NCBI GenBank assembly: GCA_028023455.1
Contig: JAQFVV010000027.1
Location: forward strand, 10,413,845 to 10,477,844
Source: Epiperipatus broadwayi
Taxonomy: Eukaryota > Onychophora > Udeonychophora > Euonychophora > Peripatidae
Length of the DNA stretch: 64,000 bases
Reading direction: 5' to 3'
Part shown: in pieces, positions 25,735 through 36,181 of the stretch
Numbering within the stretch: the first letter of the stretch is position 1
Layout: every line of letters starts with the position of its first letter
Program-made: the position numbers and the translations under genes
Notes under the pieces: generated by a model
What the model was told of the DNA's origin: nothing
The model's database searches: none
The model's input: the letters and a program-made list of their open reading frames with translations, nothing else

Positions 25735-26690
25735 TTCTAAATAATAGTGAAACAAACAAGGAATTATAATTACAATTATTTAATTATCAAACCGATTTTA
25801 ATCTTTTAGTGAGACTTTTTCAAGAATAAAACAGGCAAAACTCTCCATACAGTAGTGCCACTCAGTGTGAGCCAGAGTAATCAATGGATGCCAGAAGGCT
25901 TGTGCATAAAATCCCTATGTAGTGACTATTCATCCAAAATCCTCAGACTAGTTTCTGGCTGTGGCCTTCTTCAGTGAGGAGCCTTGGATCTGAGGTCACT
26001 GCAACTAGATCTTAGAATCTAATGCAACCCTCCACCAGCCACCTTTTATTTCAACTTAACTACAAAACTATGAGAATCAAATTGAAAACACAATAATATT
26101 TCAATCTAAGCTCATTAGCTTATACAGTCATATGGGTCTGAACTCAGTTTAGTACATGTACATTTTGGTGTCTTTTGTTCTTTAATAACCATAGCCACCA
26201 CTATCCTATTAGGCAGGATTGGTATTAAACCACTAAACATCACATGATCACCATTTCTTATGCTTGCTCATAACTCCATTGATTACTCTGGCTTGTACTG
26301 AGTAACACTACTGTTTGGATAATTTTGCCTGTTTTAATAACAGTTATGAGCAAACATAAAAAATGGTGATCATGTGATGTTTAGTGGTTTAATACCTTTT
26401 CAAGATATAAATTTTATACATCACGTTCTATTCATATATGTCTTTGTATAGTTTTAAAATTTGTTATGTATTTTTATTTTATTCTATTTACAGGTTTATA
26501 TACATAATGTCAGTTATATTGCTTAAGGTGAATAATGTTCAATAGATGGAACAAATGTAATTAATAGGTCAAGTGATGTATAAAACTTTATACCTTTAAA
26601 AGGTCTTAATAAGAGATGAAAGCTGGTTTGATAATTAAATAATTGGAATTATAATTAGTTGTTTGTTTTAATCCTATTTAGATTATTATT
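25735..26690. mobile_element. Repeat family B in a nested palindrome
   Basis: The outer arms (about 25735-25828 and 26590-26690) are inverted copies around AATTATTTAATTATCAAACC. Inside them, 25829-25890 and about 26268-26340 are inverted copies of the segment running from AACAGGCAAAACTCTCC to the ATCAATGGATG end. Between lies one long family B unit on the minus strand that holds a hammerhead core at 25945-25980. The final unit part, GGTGATCATGTGATGTTTAG, occurs in both directions (26240s and 26370s). No protein remnant is seen inside. Family B also occurs at 31.8-32.6 and 53.6-54.2 kb. Confidence 0.7.
25945..25980 (-). ncRNA. Hammerhead ribozyme candidate (type I, minimal)
   Basis: On the minus strand the sequence reads TCCTCA, CTGAAGA, then A-GGC-CACA-GCC-A (helix II with 3 bp flanked by an A/A pair), then GAAAC, TA, GTC and TGAGGA. 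CTGANGA and GAAA are the invariant core, and GTC is the preferred cleavage triplet. Helix III is the two pairs AC/GT. Helix I is a perfect 6 bp (TCCTCA with TGAGGA). The 32-kb copy has G-U in place of one pair. Minimal hammerheads with very short helix III are known in Penelope-like elements and are thought to act mainly as dimers. Activity is inferred. Confidence 0.6.
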
Positions 26691-27275
26691 TTCACCATAA
26701 TAAAATGTATCTCCTCTTTTCAAATCACTTTTAACTTCATGAAGATTGATCATTTCCTATTTGATATATGCCATTTTTTTATCTAATGATGTCAGTTTTA
26801 CATTTTAATAATATGATGTCAGTTTTAATTGCCACTAACTGATTTAAGTGAAGACTACAAACACTAAAAAGTAAGTAATGAAATTAAAATATTCACACTT
26901 TCACAGATTAGACACATATTTCAATTTTGCTTCAAAAATTATTAAGTTCTCCAGAGAAAAAAATAAGACTATGCTGTTATTTGTTTTCAAACTCATAAAT
27001 GAAAGACAAAAAAGAAGCCACAGGAAATAACCCATGCTTATTTATGTATGATGGCAAGAAACAATTCACTGGCATTTTCAGGTTGAACATTCTATATGAT
27101 AATAATTTTATTGACAAAAAATAGGACATGATTTTTAAGGAATAGTATATCCAATTTTATCAGTCTTAGTGAGGATGCAAAATGTTTGAAACAAAACTTA
27201 TGCTTAAAAATAATATTTCTATAGTTTAATTTTTATTACACCACTCTCATGCAAGGTGGCTCAATGCAAGATAAG
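26691..27275. other. AT-rich stretch without recognisable gene
   Basis: Nothing recognised. Confidence 0.5.
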
Positions 27276-27698
27276 GCTGGTTTCTAGTGGCTTTTAACAT
27301 GTTGTGGAGAGGTGTAATCATAAACATATGACCAAAGACATGTGAAAAAGATGCACGATTTCCAAGATCACATTCCATGCTGAACTTGCAGTCATCAGTT
27401 GTTCAATATGCATAGGTAGGAACATATTACAGTTTAATTGATGTGTCAAACTTTCTGCTTTTATAACATTAGCACAAAACACTTAATGGAAGCATATTAA
27501 TAATTTTATTAGTCGTTCATTAAACTAGACATTATCCACTTAAGAATAATATTTCTGTAGTCTAATTTGTCTGTCTGTCTGTCTGTCTATCTACCTACCT
27601 ACCTACCTACCTACCCACCCACCCACCCACCCACCTACCTACCTACCTACCTACCTACCTAGCTACCTATCTACCTATCTATCTATCTATCTATCTAC

Positions 27699-27753
<55 letters not shown>

Positions 27754-27928
27754 CCTATCTATCTGCCTACCTACCTACCTACCTACCTACCTATCGTTAA
27801 AGATGTGAAAGAGACTAATCTGGGACAACTGATGAATGCATCTTATACATCTTTTTCACATGCCTTTGATCATATATTTATAATTACACCCCTCCACAAG
27901 ATGTTAAAAGTGTATAGAAACCAGTCTC
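27276..27928. repeat. Repeat family D inverted pair around a composite microsatellite
   Basis: The segment 27276-27356, from GCTGGTTTCTA through CATGTGAAAAAGATGCA, is repeated inverted at 27846-27926. A further block, CATCAGTTGTT/CAACTGATGA, lies internal to both arms. The centre is the tetranucleotide microsatellite. The related piece at 48095-48190 shares GCTGACTGGTTTCTAATGG, and a hairpin at 31125-31205 shares the TTGCCTTGACAA...AGATTGAAGAT block. In both arms, read from the microsatellite outward, CTGATGA precedes GAAACCAG by 80 or more bases. This recalls a hammerhead with an expanded helix II, but helix I does not form. Confidence 0.55.
27567..27794. repeat. Composite tetranucleotide microsatellite (CTGT/CTAC/CCAC/CTAT)
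   Basis: About 57 tetranucleotide units in blocks: CTGT, then CTAC, CCAC, CTAC, CTAT with interspersed CTAC, and again CTAC. The mirror-like order of blocks and single-base unit variants suggests growth by repeated slippage and conversion. Confidence 0.95.
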
Positions 27929-28433
27929 TCTCTACCTTATGTGAGAGGAGTGTTATGAAAAATACACTACAGAAATATAATTCATAATTGAATAATCTCT
28001 AGTCTAATAAAATGACTAATAAAAGTTTTAATTTGTTTAGTAAATTCAACCTCCACCTGGATTTGAACCCAAATGCAAAGATGACTAAATAAACTAACTT
28101 CTTCACAATTGAAGCATTACTTAGGTAATTTCTAAACTTTTAATTATTTTTTCTGTCAATAATGTAAGCAATGAGGCATTATTTACTAAATAAATTTCCT
28201 AACATTGTACTTACCGACAATAAATTTTATTTTTAATTAGGATATTAAAAAAAACCGAAAGAAATAACAAATGCTTATATAACAGAAAAAAAAAATTTCA
28301 ATATAAAAAATTTTCCTTTTATTGAACAAAAAAAGCGAACTTTTTTTAAGAAAATGATAATGTAAAAAATAAAGTTTTTTAATGTAAAAAATAAAGTTTT
28401 TTAATGCTACGGAAAAAAAAATGGCACTATACT
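27929..28433. other. Non-coding AT-rich gap
   Basis: Includes a direct duplication of about 23 bp around 28365-28405 (AATGTAAAAAATAAAGTTTTTT). No gene was recognised. Confidence 0.5.
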
Positions 28434-28690
28434 CTATCCACATGAATTTTTAATGAAATAAGATTTTAAAAAGCAAACCCTATCTAATGTTTTTGTGATA
28501 AGCCTAACCTTATCATTGAAACAAAGTACCCCGCACTTGAAAAAGCTCTTTTAGATTCAACACTAGTTGCTCTGATAGTATTTAAACTTCGATACAGTTT
28601 TTCTAGACGCTTAGATCGCTCTCCAGTAGTCTCAAAAAACTTCAGTTCGTTAGTTAAAGAAAAGCTATGAGAGATAACGCATTTACATTT
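28434..28690 (-). pseudogene. hAT transposase C-terminal (dimerisation) domain fragment
   Basis: On the minus strand a frame from about 28685 reads LTNELKFFETTGERSK, then LYRSLNTIRATSVESK, RAFSSAGYFVSMIRLGLSQ. After loss of one base in an A run near 28498 it resumes as TLDRVCFLKSYFIKN and stops at 28434-28436. The order TIRATSVES, RAFSSAGYF, IRxxLS and CFLKSYF is characteristic of the hATC domain, which mediates transposase dimerisation and contains part of the catalytic centre. Upstream the similarity ends at a poly-T run near 28690, so only about 85 residues of a normally 600-residue protein remain. Inactive. Confidence 0.75.
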
Positions 28691-29360
28691 AGCTTTTTTT
28701 TTTGTTTGAAATGTTCAAATCAAAACACGTTTGGAACTTCGTAAAAGTGATGCAATACGTACATATCTACGCACTACGCAGACTCGAGCATCAAATTTTA
28801 AATGGAGTTTAATTTGGCGATTTAGCAAAGCAAATACATATTTGAAAATATTGGAGAGAAAAAGATTGGGGTTTATATCTTGAGAATATTTTAATTATGT
28901 TCAACTTTGAATATAATACTAGACTATTATAATCTACATAAATACCAAATAGATAGGTTTAGAAGGATGATGGAATAGAATTTAATTGTTTTTCGCAAAT
29001 TTAAAATGACTAAAATTAATTTTCTTTTTTTCTAAAAAATAAAACGTTTGAAAAACAATTATTTGTTTCTAAAGGCGGTAATACAGGTAATAGTTATTTC
29101 GGTAATGGTAATTTTAATTATTTTTAGAAATCTGTAATTACCGGTAAAAAAAATTACCGAATTTTGAATCTTAGTACTTACCCAGTAGTTATTTTATTTT
29201 ATAGAATTACCTGAGCTAATGATTTAAAAGTCTTAATGCCTTAAGATTTAAACCAATGTTTATGCTTATTCATTTGTGTGATTTTGAAATCACTTTGAAA
29301 TTAAGTATATTAACAATAAGAGATATACACTTTCTATGGCATTTTTGATATTCTATTAGA
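28691..29360. other. Possible hAT subterminal region with GGTAATTACC-type repeats
   Basis: At 29076-29160 there are clustered, partly inverted GGTAAT/ATTACC motifs (GGCGGTAATACAGGTAAT, TTCGGTAATGGTAAT, AATTACCGGTAA, AAATTACCG). Clusters like this are common in the subterminal zones of hAT elements and could belong with the transposase fragment at 28.5 kb. The link is inference from proximity. The rest shows no gene. Confidence 0.35.
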
Positions 29361-31120
29361 AAATGGTGTATACCAAAATATATTTCACAACATTTCTCTT
29401 TTATGAGCTCCTTTTGTCATGGCATGCAATTAATATAAGTATGAAATTAGATTCCCTTATTTGGCATTGTAATCTTATGTATATTATTCTTCAAAAAAGT
29501 TTGATGAAACATTGTTTTTGTTTAATAATATTTATATATTTTAGTTTTTATAGACTTGGCTTTAAAATAAGCAAAAAACCAATCAATATTGCAAATATTT
29601 GTTATATTGGACAATTTATTTTTTATTCTTTGACTTTGTTTTGAAATTACAAGTGTTGATCCATCATATTGTTTAATTAATATGGCAAAGATACTTGCAT
29701 CTATGTATGGGATGGTCTAAAAATGTACAAATTATGAGTATTAAAATTGTTATGATTTATTATTTACAATTTTGTCCATAATAATGCACTTTTTTGATAT
29801 CTAATCAAGTTCACATCACTTCATATGATATATTCTCACATAGGTAAAAAATAAAGCAGTCTTCAAATTAAATGGGAAAGACCTTCGCACAGATGAAAAC
29901 ATTACACTTACGATTTATTAATTGCTAGTTGGTGAGTGCTTTTAGTGTTCCCCCAATCTTTGTTTTAATCTCTGGATAAAAATAACTAAGAGACTTTAAA
30001 CTTTCTGCAGCATATTTGGTATCCTGGCAAAGAATAATATATATTGAAGTATATCTCACAAGATTTTTCATCTCATAATTACTCTAAATGACCACTTGTG
30101 CAACTTTTTATTAGTCTATGCATTAATGTAGACATTGATTTGGGTGATATTATTTTACTGAACAATTTTGAATAGTTATCTTGATTGATCAAGAGATAGC
30201 TATCTTTAAAAAATTCTAAACCTAAATGGAACCTTGGATTTGATCCTAAATTTTGGATATGATAGTTAGATGTAGTATCAGTGATATTTATGTATCTATA
30301 TGTATGAACTTAATGAGAAAATCCAATAAGTTTAATAAATTAAAGAAAGTTAAAAGACTGATTCTTTTAAAATAGTAAGTAAAAGATTTATAAATTTTAG
30401 GATTATAAAAAGATTAATTTCTAAAAGTAGTAAGTCTAATCAATGAGTGTAGAATACGTTAATGAAATAAAACGATTAAAGAAATTCCGAGTTAGATATA
30501 ATAAACTAAAAAATAACTCATTAATTAAAGTCAGAGAGATAATGATTTAAATTCTTGTATGGAGCAGTGAAATGAAGAATCACCTGAGTGGATGAACTGG
30601 AGTATGAACCAATAAACTTCAGGGATGGAAACACTTAATGTCTCAGGTACGAATTGGATCAAGAAGACTTGACTTGATTCTGCGTGAACTGACATATATA
30701 TATATTGGAGCAGATTGTCTCCCATCGCACAGTGAGTTCAAGTGTAGAGAACTGACCTCCAAACATGGGAACAGTCAGCTAGGACTCTTATAGATCGTAT
30801 TCATCTACATTATGATTTATGTATGCCTTTGAGCCTTATTATGTAAAATAATCATATGTATGTAAATAGTTAAAAACCTATTTATTATCATCCATTAAAT
30901 TATCTAAATATTAACTGTGTAGTAGTGATTTGTACTTGTGGGAAGTATTCTCTTAGATTAGCTAGACATAGCAATCGGTAATAAGATTCTTTAATAAATA
31001 TAGTGCAGAAAGTTTGATACAAATCAAATTGTAATAATATAATATAAAACTTAATTTTGTTGAAAGCTAATTGTGTTTATGAGTGCAATCACATGATAAT
31101 AGCCACAAGTTTGTTTAAAC
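29361..31120. other. Stretch without recognisable gene
   Basis: Frames at 29363-29644 (plus) and 30531-30725 (minus) show no family motif. A less AT-rich patch at about 30560-30790 might be an unrecognised repeat. Confidence 0.45.
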
Positions 31121-31124
31121 CATG

Positions 31125-31205
31125 AATCTTCAATCTGGTGTCAAGGCAATCTCCATCAGTAAGAGGATCAAGTTTTTTAGGTTGCCTTGACAATAGATTG
31201 AAGAT
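31125..31205. repeat. Imperfect hairpin of repeat family D
   Basis: AATCTTCAATCT...GTCAAGGCAATC at 31125-31152 pairs with GGTTGCCTTGAC...AGATTGAAGATT at 31177-31205. The loop is about 24 bases. The right arm resembles 48100-48120. Confidence 0.6.
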
Positions 31206-31780
31206 TTGTATTTGTCTAAAGGTTTGTGATGATGGTATATTATTAGATGTGATATGTTGGATTATTTCCATTATCTATGAATAAATGTTGAATGTATAGA
31301 AAATTTTAAACTTTATTTAAACTTTCCAAATGCAAACAGCTTGTTAGTAATATCACATAAATATACAACACAGGTTAGTAATTATACAATGTTTCAAGTA
31401 GTATTATTCCCCACTCTTCTTCAGGCGTTGCTGGCCTAAATGCACAGTAACAGTATTCACATCGAACTCGCACATTTAGATTCTTGAATATTGAATTTAA
31501 GGCAAACTCTCTAACCAAATGAGCATTGCCTTAAACTCGATATTCAAGAATTTAAAGGTGCCAGTTCGACTTCTATGCAAATACTGTCACTGTGCATATC
31601 AGGCCAGCAACACCTGAAAAAGAGTGGAGAATAATACTATTCAAAACATTGCATAATTACTAATCTGTGTCATCTGTGTATTAGTTGTTTGTATTTGGAA
31701 AGTTTAAAGTTTTCTATACATTCAACAGAAAGTTTAAAATTTTCTATACATTCAACATTCATTCACAGCATGGTCACTAT
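31196..31780. mobile_element. Repeat family A palindrome with tRNA-like heads at the centre
   Basis: Two family A copies face each other, minus-strand copy 31196-31505 and plus-strand copy about 31515-31780, joined at their heads near 31510. Both show the head sequence (CAGTTCGA near 31560 as B-box-like element), GTCACTGTGCAT, GGCCAGCAACACC and CTGAAGAAGAGTGG (left, minus) or CTGAAAAAGAGTGG (right). These are followed by GAAACATTGTATAATTACTAA (left) or AAAACATTGCATAATTACTAA (right), and then the AT-rich tail. On the left copy the core is CTGAAGA...GAAAC followed by ATT-GTA, so helix III could be AC/GT with a three-base loop. The right copy has lost two core bases. Confidence 0.65.
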
Positions 31781-31912
31781 TGCTTATGTTAGCACATCCC
31801 TGTTATTAAAACAGGCAAAACTCTCCATACAGTAGTGCCAACCAGAGTAATCAATGGATGCCAGAAGGCTTGTGCATAAAATCCCTATCTAATGCCTACT
31901 CATCCAATATTC

Positions 31913-31951
31913 CCAGACTAGTTTCTGGCTTGTGGCCTTTGTCAGTGAGGA
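31913..31951 (-). ncRNA. Hammerhead ribozyme candidate, core mutated
   Basis: The minus strand reads TCCTCA, CTGACAA, AGGC...GCCA, GAAAC, TA, GTC, TGGGAA. The G of CTGANGA (position 8 in hammerhead numbering) is A here, which should abolish cleavage. The rest, including helix I and helix II, is kept. Confidence 0.55.
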
Positions 31952-32424
31952 GCTTTGGATCTGAGAGCACTGCACCTAGATCTTAGGATCTAATGCAACC
32001 CTCCAGCAGCCACCTTTTATCTCTATTTAACTACAAAACTATGAGAATAAAATTTAAAACAATATTTTCAATCTAAACTCAATAGCTTATATAGTCATAT
32101 GGGTCTGAACCCAATACAGTACCCATGCATTTTGGTATCTTTAGCTCTTTAACAATCATAGCCACCACTATCATATTAGGCAGGATTGGTATTAAACCAC
32201 TAAACATCACATGATCACTATTTCTTATTAAAGACACCAAAATGTATGGGTACTGAACTGGGTTCAGACCCATATGACTATATAAGATATTGAGCTTAGA
32301 TTGAAAATATTATGGTGTTTCCAATTTTATTCTCATAGTTTTGTAGTTAAGTAGGATAAAAGGTGGCTGCTGGAGGGTTGCATTAGATCCTAAGATCTAT
32401 GTGCAGTACCCTCAGATACAAAGC

Positions 32425-32466
32425 TCCTCACTGACGAAGGACACAAGCCAGAAACTTGTCTGGGGA
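32425..32466 (+). ncRNA. Hammerhead ribozyme candidate (type I, minimal)
   Basis: CTGACGA at 32431-32437 and GAAAC at 32451-32455 are the invariant core. TT and GTC follow, with predicted cleavage after C32460. Helix I is TCCTCA (32425-32430) with TGGGGA (32461-32466), 6 bp including one G-U. Helix III is AC/GT. Helix II (GG...CC) is weakened here because GGC has become GGA relative to the 25.9- and 31.9-kb copies. Core and cleavage triplet are complete, so activity is plausible but needs testing. Confidence 0.6.
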
Positions 32467-32565
32467 TATTGGATGAGTAGGCACTAGATAGGGATTTAAT
32501 GCACAAGCCTTCTGGCATCCATTGATTACTCTGGTTGTCACTGAGTGGCACTACTGTATGGAAAT

Positions 32566-33456
32566 AGTCCAACATATCACATCTGAAGATTCGTAATTTT
32601 GATAAACTTGTGGCTGTTATCATGTAATTATATAATATTAAATAAATGGTCATTTATTCACTATTTATTAATAAAATCCATCATAAGTTTAACAATAGTA
32701 ATCAAACTTTTCCCCCTTCAAATAGGTATTTTAAATAATTACATGGCTGATTCAGTTTTATATATCTTTTAAAATATTTTGAATATTTATCTCTCTTACT
32801 CTTATCTGTCTGCTTTAAAGTCAGTATAATTCTGTCTAATATCATATTTTTTTAGATCGTTTTCCGATTGTATTTTCACAATGTCTCTTCAAACAGGATT
32901 GATCAATTCCTCTCCCTTAATTACTTTATTCAACAAGGATCTTTTTAAAATCAATTCTTTTCAATGTTATCTGCTCCTAATTTAATTCTTCTCACACACA
33001 TTCACAAAACAAATATTTAACAGGTTGCTAAAAGCGTTTTTTACTTTAAAATAAAAGATTTCAATTATCTCGATAAAATTTTTCTTTTTAATTGAAATAC
33101 TTTTAGAATTTGTATTTTGCTTCATAAAACATTATTTTGATATTAATATAACGTAAATTCACTTCTTTCTTTTCTTTTTTTATTATTGTATAAAACTAGT
33201 AATTTTTGCCTAAAGAAATGTTCATTTACGATGGGAAAAAATATTTAAATTTCATCGACTTAACTTTCAGTTCATTAACAAAACTCTAAAACAGACTTCA
33301 ATAAAATTAATTCTAGATAATAATAATTGGATTATAAGGAATATATATATATGTAATATTAATAATTAAATTACCTGGCAATTTTAGTAAAAAAAATGAA
33401 AAAAACAATATCTCCTCTCTATATATATATCCCCCCCCCTCTCTCTATATATATAA
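32566..33456. other. AT-rich stretch without recognisable gene
   Basis: A C-run flanked by CTCTATATATAT repeats lies at about 33411-33460. Otherwise nothing was recognised. Confidence 0.5.
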
Positions 33457-33715
33457 AGAATTAAAAGTCTGAAGTGGAGTCGGGATGGACATATTGCTAA
33501 AAGAGATAATAGATGGACAATTGAAATTTTAAACTGGATTCAAAGAGATTGTAAACGACCCAGAAAGAGACCACATGTGAGATGGATGGATGAAATAAAA
33601 AAAGTGTGCAGAGGAGATGTGGAGAAGAGAGGCTACAAATCAAAGAAGATGGATTGAACTTGCAGAGACCTTCATCCTGCAGTGGACTAACAATGTTTGA
33701 CAATGATGATAGTAA
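33457..33715 (+). pseudogene. RTE-type LINE, 5'-truncated 3' end
   Basis: Encodes only the last ~75 codons of the LINE protein (GHIAKRDNRWTIEILNW, RPHVRWMDEI, then a decayed end). It finishes with GAGACCTTCATCCTGCAGT and a short TGACAATGATGAT tail. The start at an internal point with an intact 3' end is the usual signature of incomplete target-primed reverse transcription. Confidence 0.8.
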
Positions 33716-34681
33716 AAATATACCTACACCAAGTTTTTGCAGATTTCAGACTTCGAATGCGCTTCTTATATGCGAAAGATGGATAATGGAATATCTAAAT
33801 TGAATTACAGATGTTATTAAGGGAATTAAAAAAAGAATGCACTTGAGATGAATGAGTAAGAAAGGTAGTTATAGTGGCATGGAAAAGAGAAACCATAAAT
33901 TATATGTAGTGAAACATACTCAGAAAGACTTTGAGTTTGCTAAAAATTAATAATAATTGAAAATAGTGATTATAAACTGTATATAAAAGCTTTTGCTGCC
34001 AATTTAATCACATTGCTAAATGTATATTAATTAAATAAGTTCAAACCTGATGCTAATTTGTGATTATTCAACCATGAAATATTTTTATAAAGGCGATGTT
34101 TTTTTTTTTTTTTTCAAAACTAAGGTTTTAATCAAATTTCCAAATTTTTGTGTATACCAATCCTGATTAAAATTTCTGTTCAATCTACTTCAAAGTACCA
34201 TTCCAACTAAACAATATCACATTGATAAATTCAAGTTCAGCTTTGATTCAACATGCTGTCTCTGTAATACACACATAAAGAACTTTTAGCACAATTTTAC
34301 AATCATGCAATTACTTAACACCTTTAGAGCCTACTATTTTCAAACTAAAACCATTAATTTCGAGCATATGCTCCAAGGACACATCAAGAAATTTGAACCC
34401 TAAAATGTATCAGTTGTAGTAGCTATGCCAAGATCAATGTGTTTGGCTTGATGTCCTTTACTATTTGATAACAAAAGTCTCAATGTGTTGGAAAAAGCAG
34501 CAATGGATGGTTTACTACTATTCTGTGAAATACCTCTTTATGAAAATCATTGTTAGTTGAAATTTTTACCAATTGTAAAATGACAATTTAGAAAGGGTAT
34601 TAAAATGGAAAACAAGTACATTACTGGTATTCAATAATTAAATAAAATGAAAGATCTGAAAAACAGAACTTTATGAGTACA
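33716..34681. other. Non-coding stretch, possibly another LINE 3' remnant
   Basis: 33760-33960 has a composition reminiscent of decayed LINE coding ends (GATGGATAATGGAATATC, GAGATGAATGAG), but no motif could be assigned. The rest is AT-rich without recognised features. Confidence 0.35.
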
Positions 34682-34912
34682 AACTAGAAGAAATGATAGT
34701 AGATGGACAATTGAAATCTTAAACTGGATTCCAAGACATTGTAAAAGACCCAGAAAGAGACCACGTGTGAGATGGATGGATAAAATAAGAAAGTGCGCAG
34801 GGGTGATGTGAAGAAGAGATGCTAAAGATCAGAGAAGATGGATTGAACTTGGAGAGACTTTCACCCTGCAGTAGATTGATAATGGTTGATAATGATGATG
34901 ATGAGTACAAAG
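34682..34912 (+). pseudogene. RTE-type LINE, 5'-truncated 3' end
   Basis: A second short 3' fragment of the same LINE: RRNDSRWTIEILNWIP, RPRVRWMDKIRKCAGV with one stop, and LGETFTLQ. It is followed by TGATAATGGTTGATAATGATGATGATG. It shares the 3' end and the TGATGA-type tail with the copies at 22.9, 33.7 and 39.6 kb. Confidence 0.8.
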
Positions 34913-35040
34913 TCACATTATTATAAATATTAATAAAATATATGTATGTATGTACGTATGTATATATATATGTAATCTTATAATTAAATATTAGTAAATA
35001 CAGTAATCAAAAATTTTAAAAAAGACAAAAAATATCATCA

Positions 35041-35430
35041 CTTAGGAGTGCTTCTTTCAACTGTCCTCGTAGTCTTTGTCAACTAATACTTTGAAAGGTT
35101 GATCTTCCCATAATTCCATGATTTTAACATTTGCTGCCTGCCTATTGATTAAGTCTTGCTTGTATTTACATTTTAGCATAGCTTCCTTTATTTTCCTTTT
35201 ATTGTTATTTCTTTCAGTTTGCAATATTTTTACATTATTATAATTGAAACTAAAAACATAAATACATGATTTATTATGGTTGTAAAAAACAGAAGTTGAT
35301 ACGTTATTATTTGCAATTTTGTTTCCTATTTTGAACCCTTTTTAATAACAGCAAGTGCTCTTTAGTTCTTTTCTCCAATATACATCTCGATTTTCCTATT
35401 TATTCGCTACCACACCTACATATTCATTTA
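35041..35430 (-). pseudogene. Penelope-like element, GIY-YIG endonuclease C-terminus
   Basis: The minus strand from about 35320 reads VSTSVFYNHNKSCIYVF, NYNNVKILQTERNNNKRK, IKEAMLKCKYKQDLINR and QAANVKIMELWEDQ, then a stop near 35060. This is the tail of the Penelope endonuclease, with the typical KILxxExxxxKRKIKEA...INRQ signature also seen at 47.7 and 50.5 kb. Upstream (35340-35430) the YIG part is frameshifted. After the stop, CAAAGACTACGAGGACAGTTGAAAG lies where the 47.9-kb copy has CAAAGACTAAGATATATAGTCGAAAG, a possible degraded hammerhead-like hairpin. Penelope-like elements carry RT plus this nuclease and insert by target priming. Confidence 0.75.
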
Positions 35431-35590
35431 TAAATGATGCAATTTTTATTTATAAATGAGGTTTTATCTTTAGAGTTATTTATTTAATGTAGGAGGTGCA
35501 TAAAATGTAATGTCACACATATCTTTATAAATTTTCCTTCATAAATATTACCAAAATCACACTTTTCTTTATGTTTGCCGTAATATCGTA

Positions 35591-36181
35591 TAAATACAAT
35601 TTATCCAAACTTCAAACACTTTTTAGCAAACTTTATTTGTACATACACCTATGTTTCGACTGACCTGCAGTCTTCTTTAGAGCTATGATATAATGAACAA
35701 AAAAACAACTATATAATAACACCATAAAAAAAATTTTTAAACAATAAAAAAACTAAAAACAACATAAAATATATATATTAAAAACCTGAAATAAATAATC
35801 AAACCCATATAAAACAATTAATATAAAATAAAATGTACTACATAAATAAAAAATAAATATAAATTATACATGTGTATTCTTAACTTTATACATATATACA
35901 TTCAAGGACAACTATTAATCTAAATATTATCTATTTTATTATTATTAACAATCTACTAATTATCTGTATTCTTCGTAAACTTAAAACTTTATGATTAGTA
36001 ATTAAAGTTCTTTTAATTTTAAATCATATTTATTATTTTCTTACTCATTCTTTTTTTTTTTTTGTTTTTTTGTTCATTATATCATAGCTCTGAAGAAGAC
36101 TGCAGGTCAGTCGAAACGTAGGTGTATGTACAAATAAAGTTTGCTAAAAAGTGTTTGAAGTTTGGATAAATTGTATTTAAA
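35591..36181. mobile_element. Inverted-repeat element, about 590 bp, with hammerhead-like arms
   Basis: The arms of about 112 bp (35591-35705 and 36067-36181) are almost exact inverted copies and enclose about 360 bp of very AT-rich filler. The right arm holds CTGAAGAAGACTGCAGGTCAGTCGAAACGTA: CTGAAGA, one extra A, a 5-bp helix II (GACTG/CAGTC), GAAAC and GTA. The left arm has CTAAAGA, so one core base is lost. The end AAGTGTTTGAAGTTTGGATAAATTG is shared. No protein is encoded. It may be two Penelope-type terminal repeats in inverted order. Confidence 0.7.

Larger units (their letters stand above)
31801..32565. mobile_element. Repeat family B palindrome, two copies
   Basis: The minus-strand copy (about 31801-32225) and plus-strand copy (about 32230-32565) are mirror images around 32228. 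Landmarks in both are ACCAAAATGTATGGGTAC, GGGTTCAGACCCATATGAC, AAAGGTGGCTGCTGGAGGG, the hammerhead core, GAGTAGGCACTAGATAGGG and GCCTTCTGGCATCCATTG. No coding remnant is seen. Frames at 32079-32273 and 32390-32653 are by-products. Confidence 0.75.

Noticed and set aside
27567-27794. CRISPR-like array
   Set aside because: The regular repeats are 4-bp microsatellite units without spacers, and the window is eukaryotic in character.
27829-27926. Calling CTGATGA...GAAACCAGTC in family D a working hammerhead
   Set aside because: The bases next to the core do not pair into helix II or helix I. Only the isolated motifs are present.
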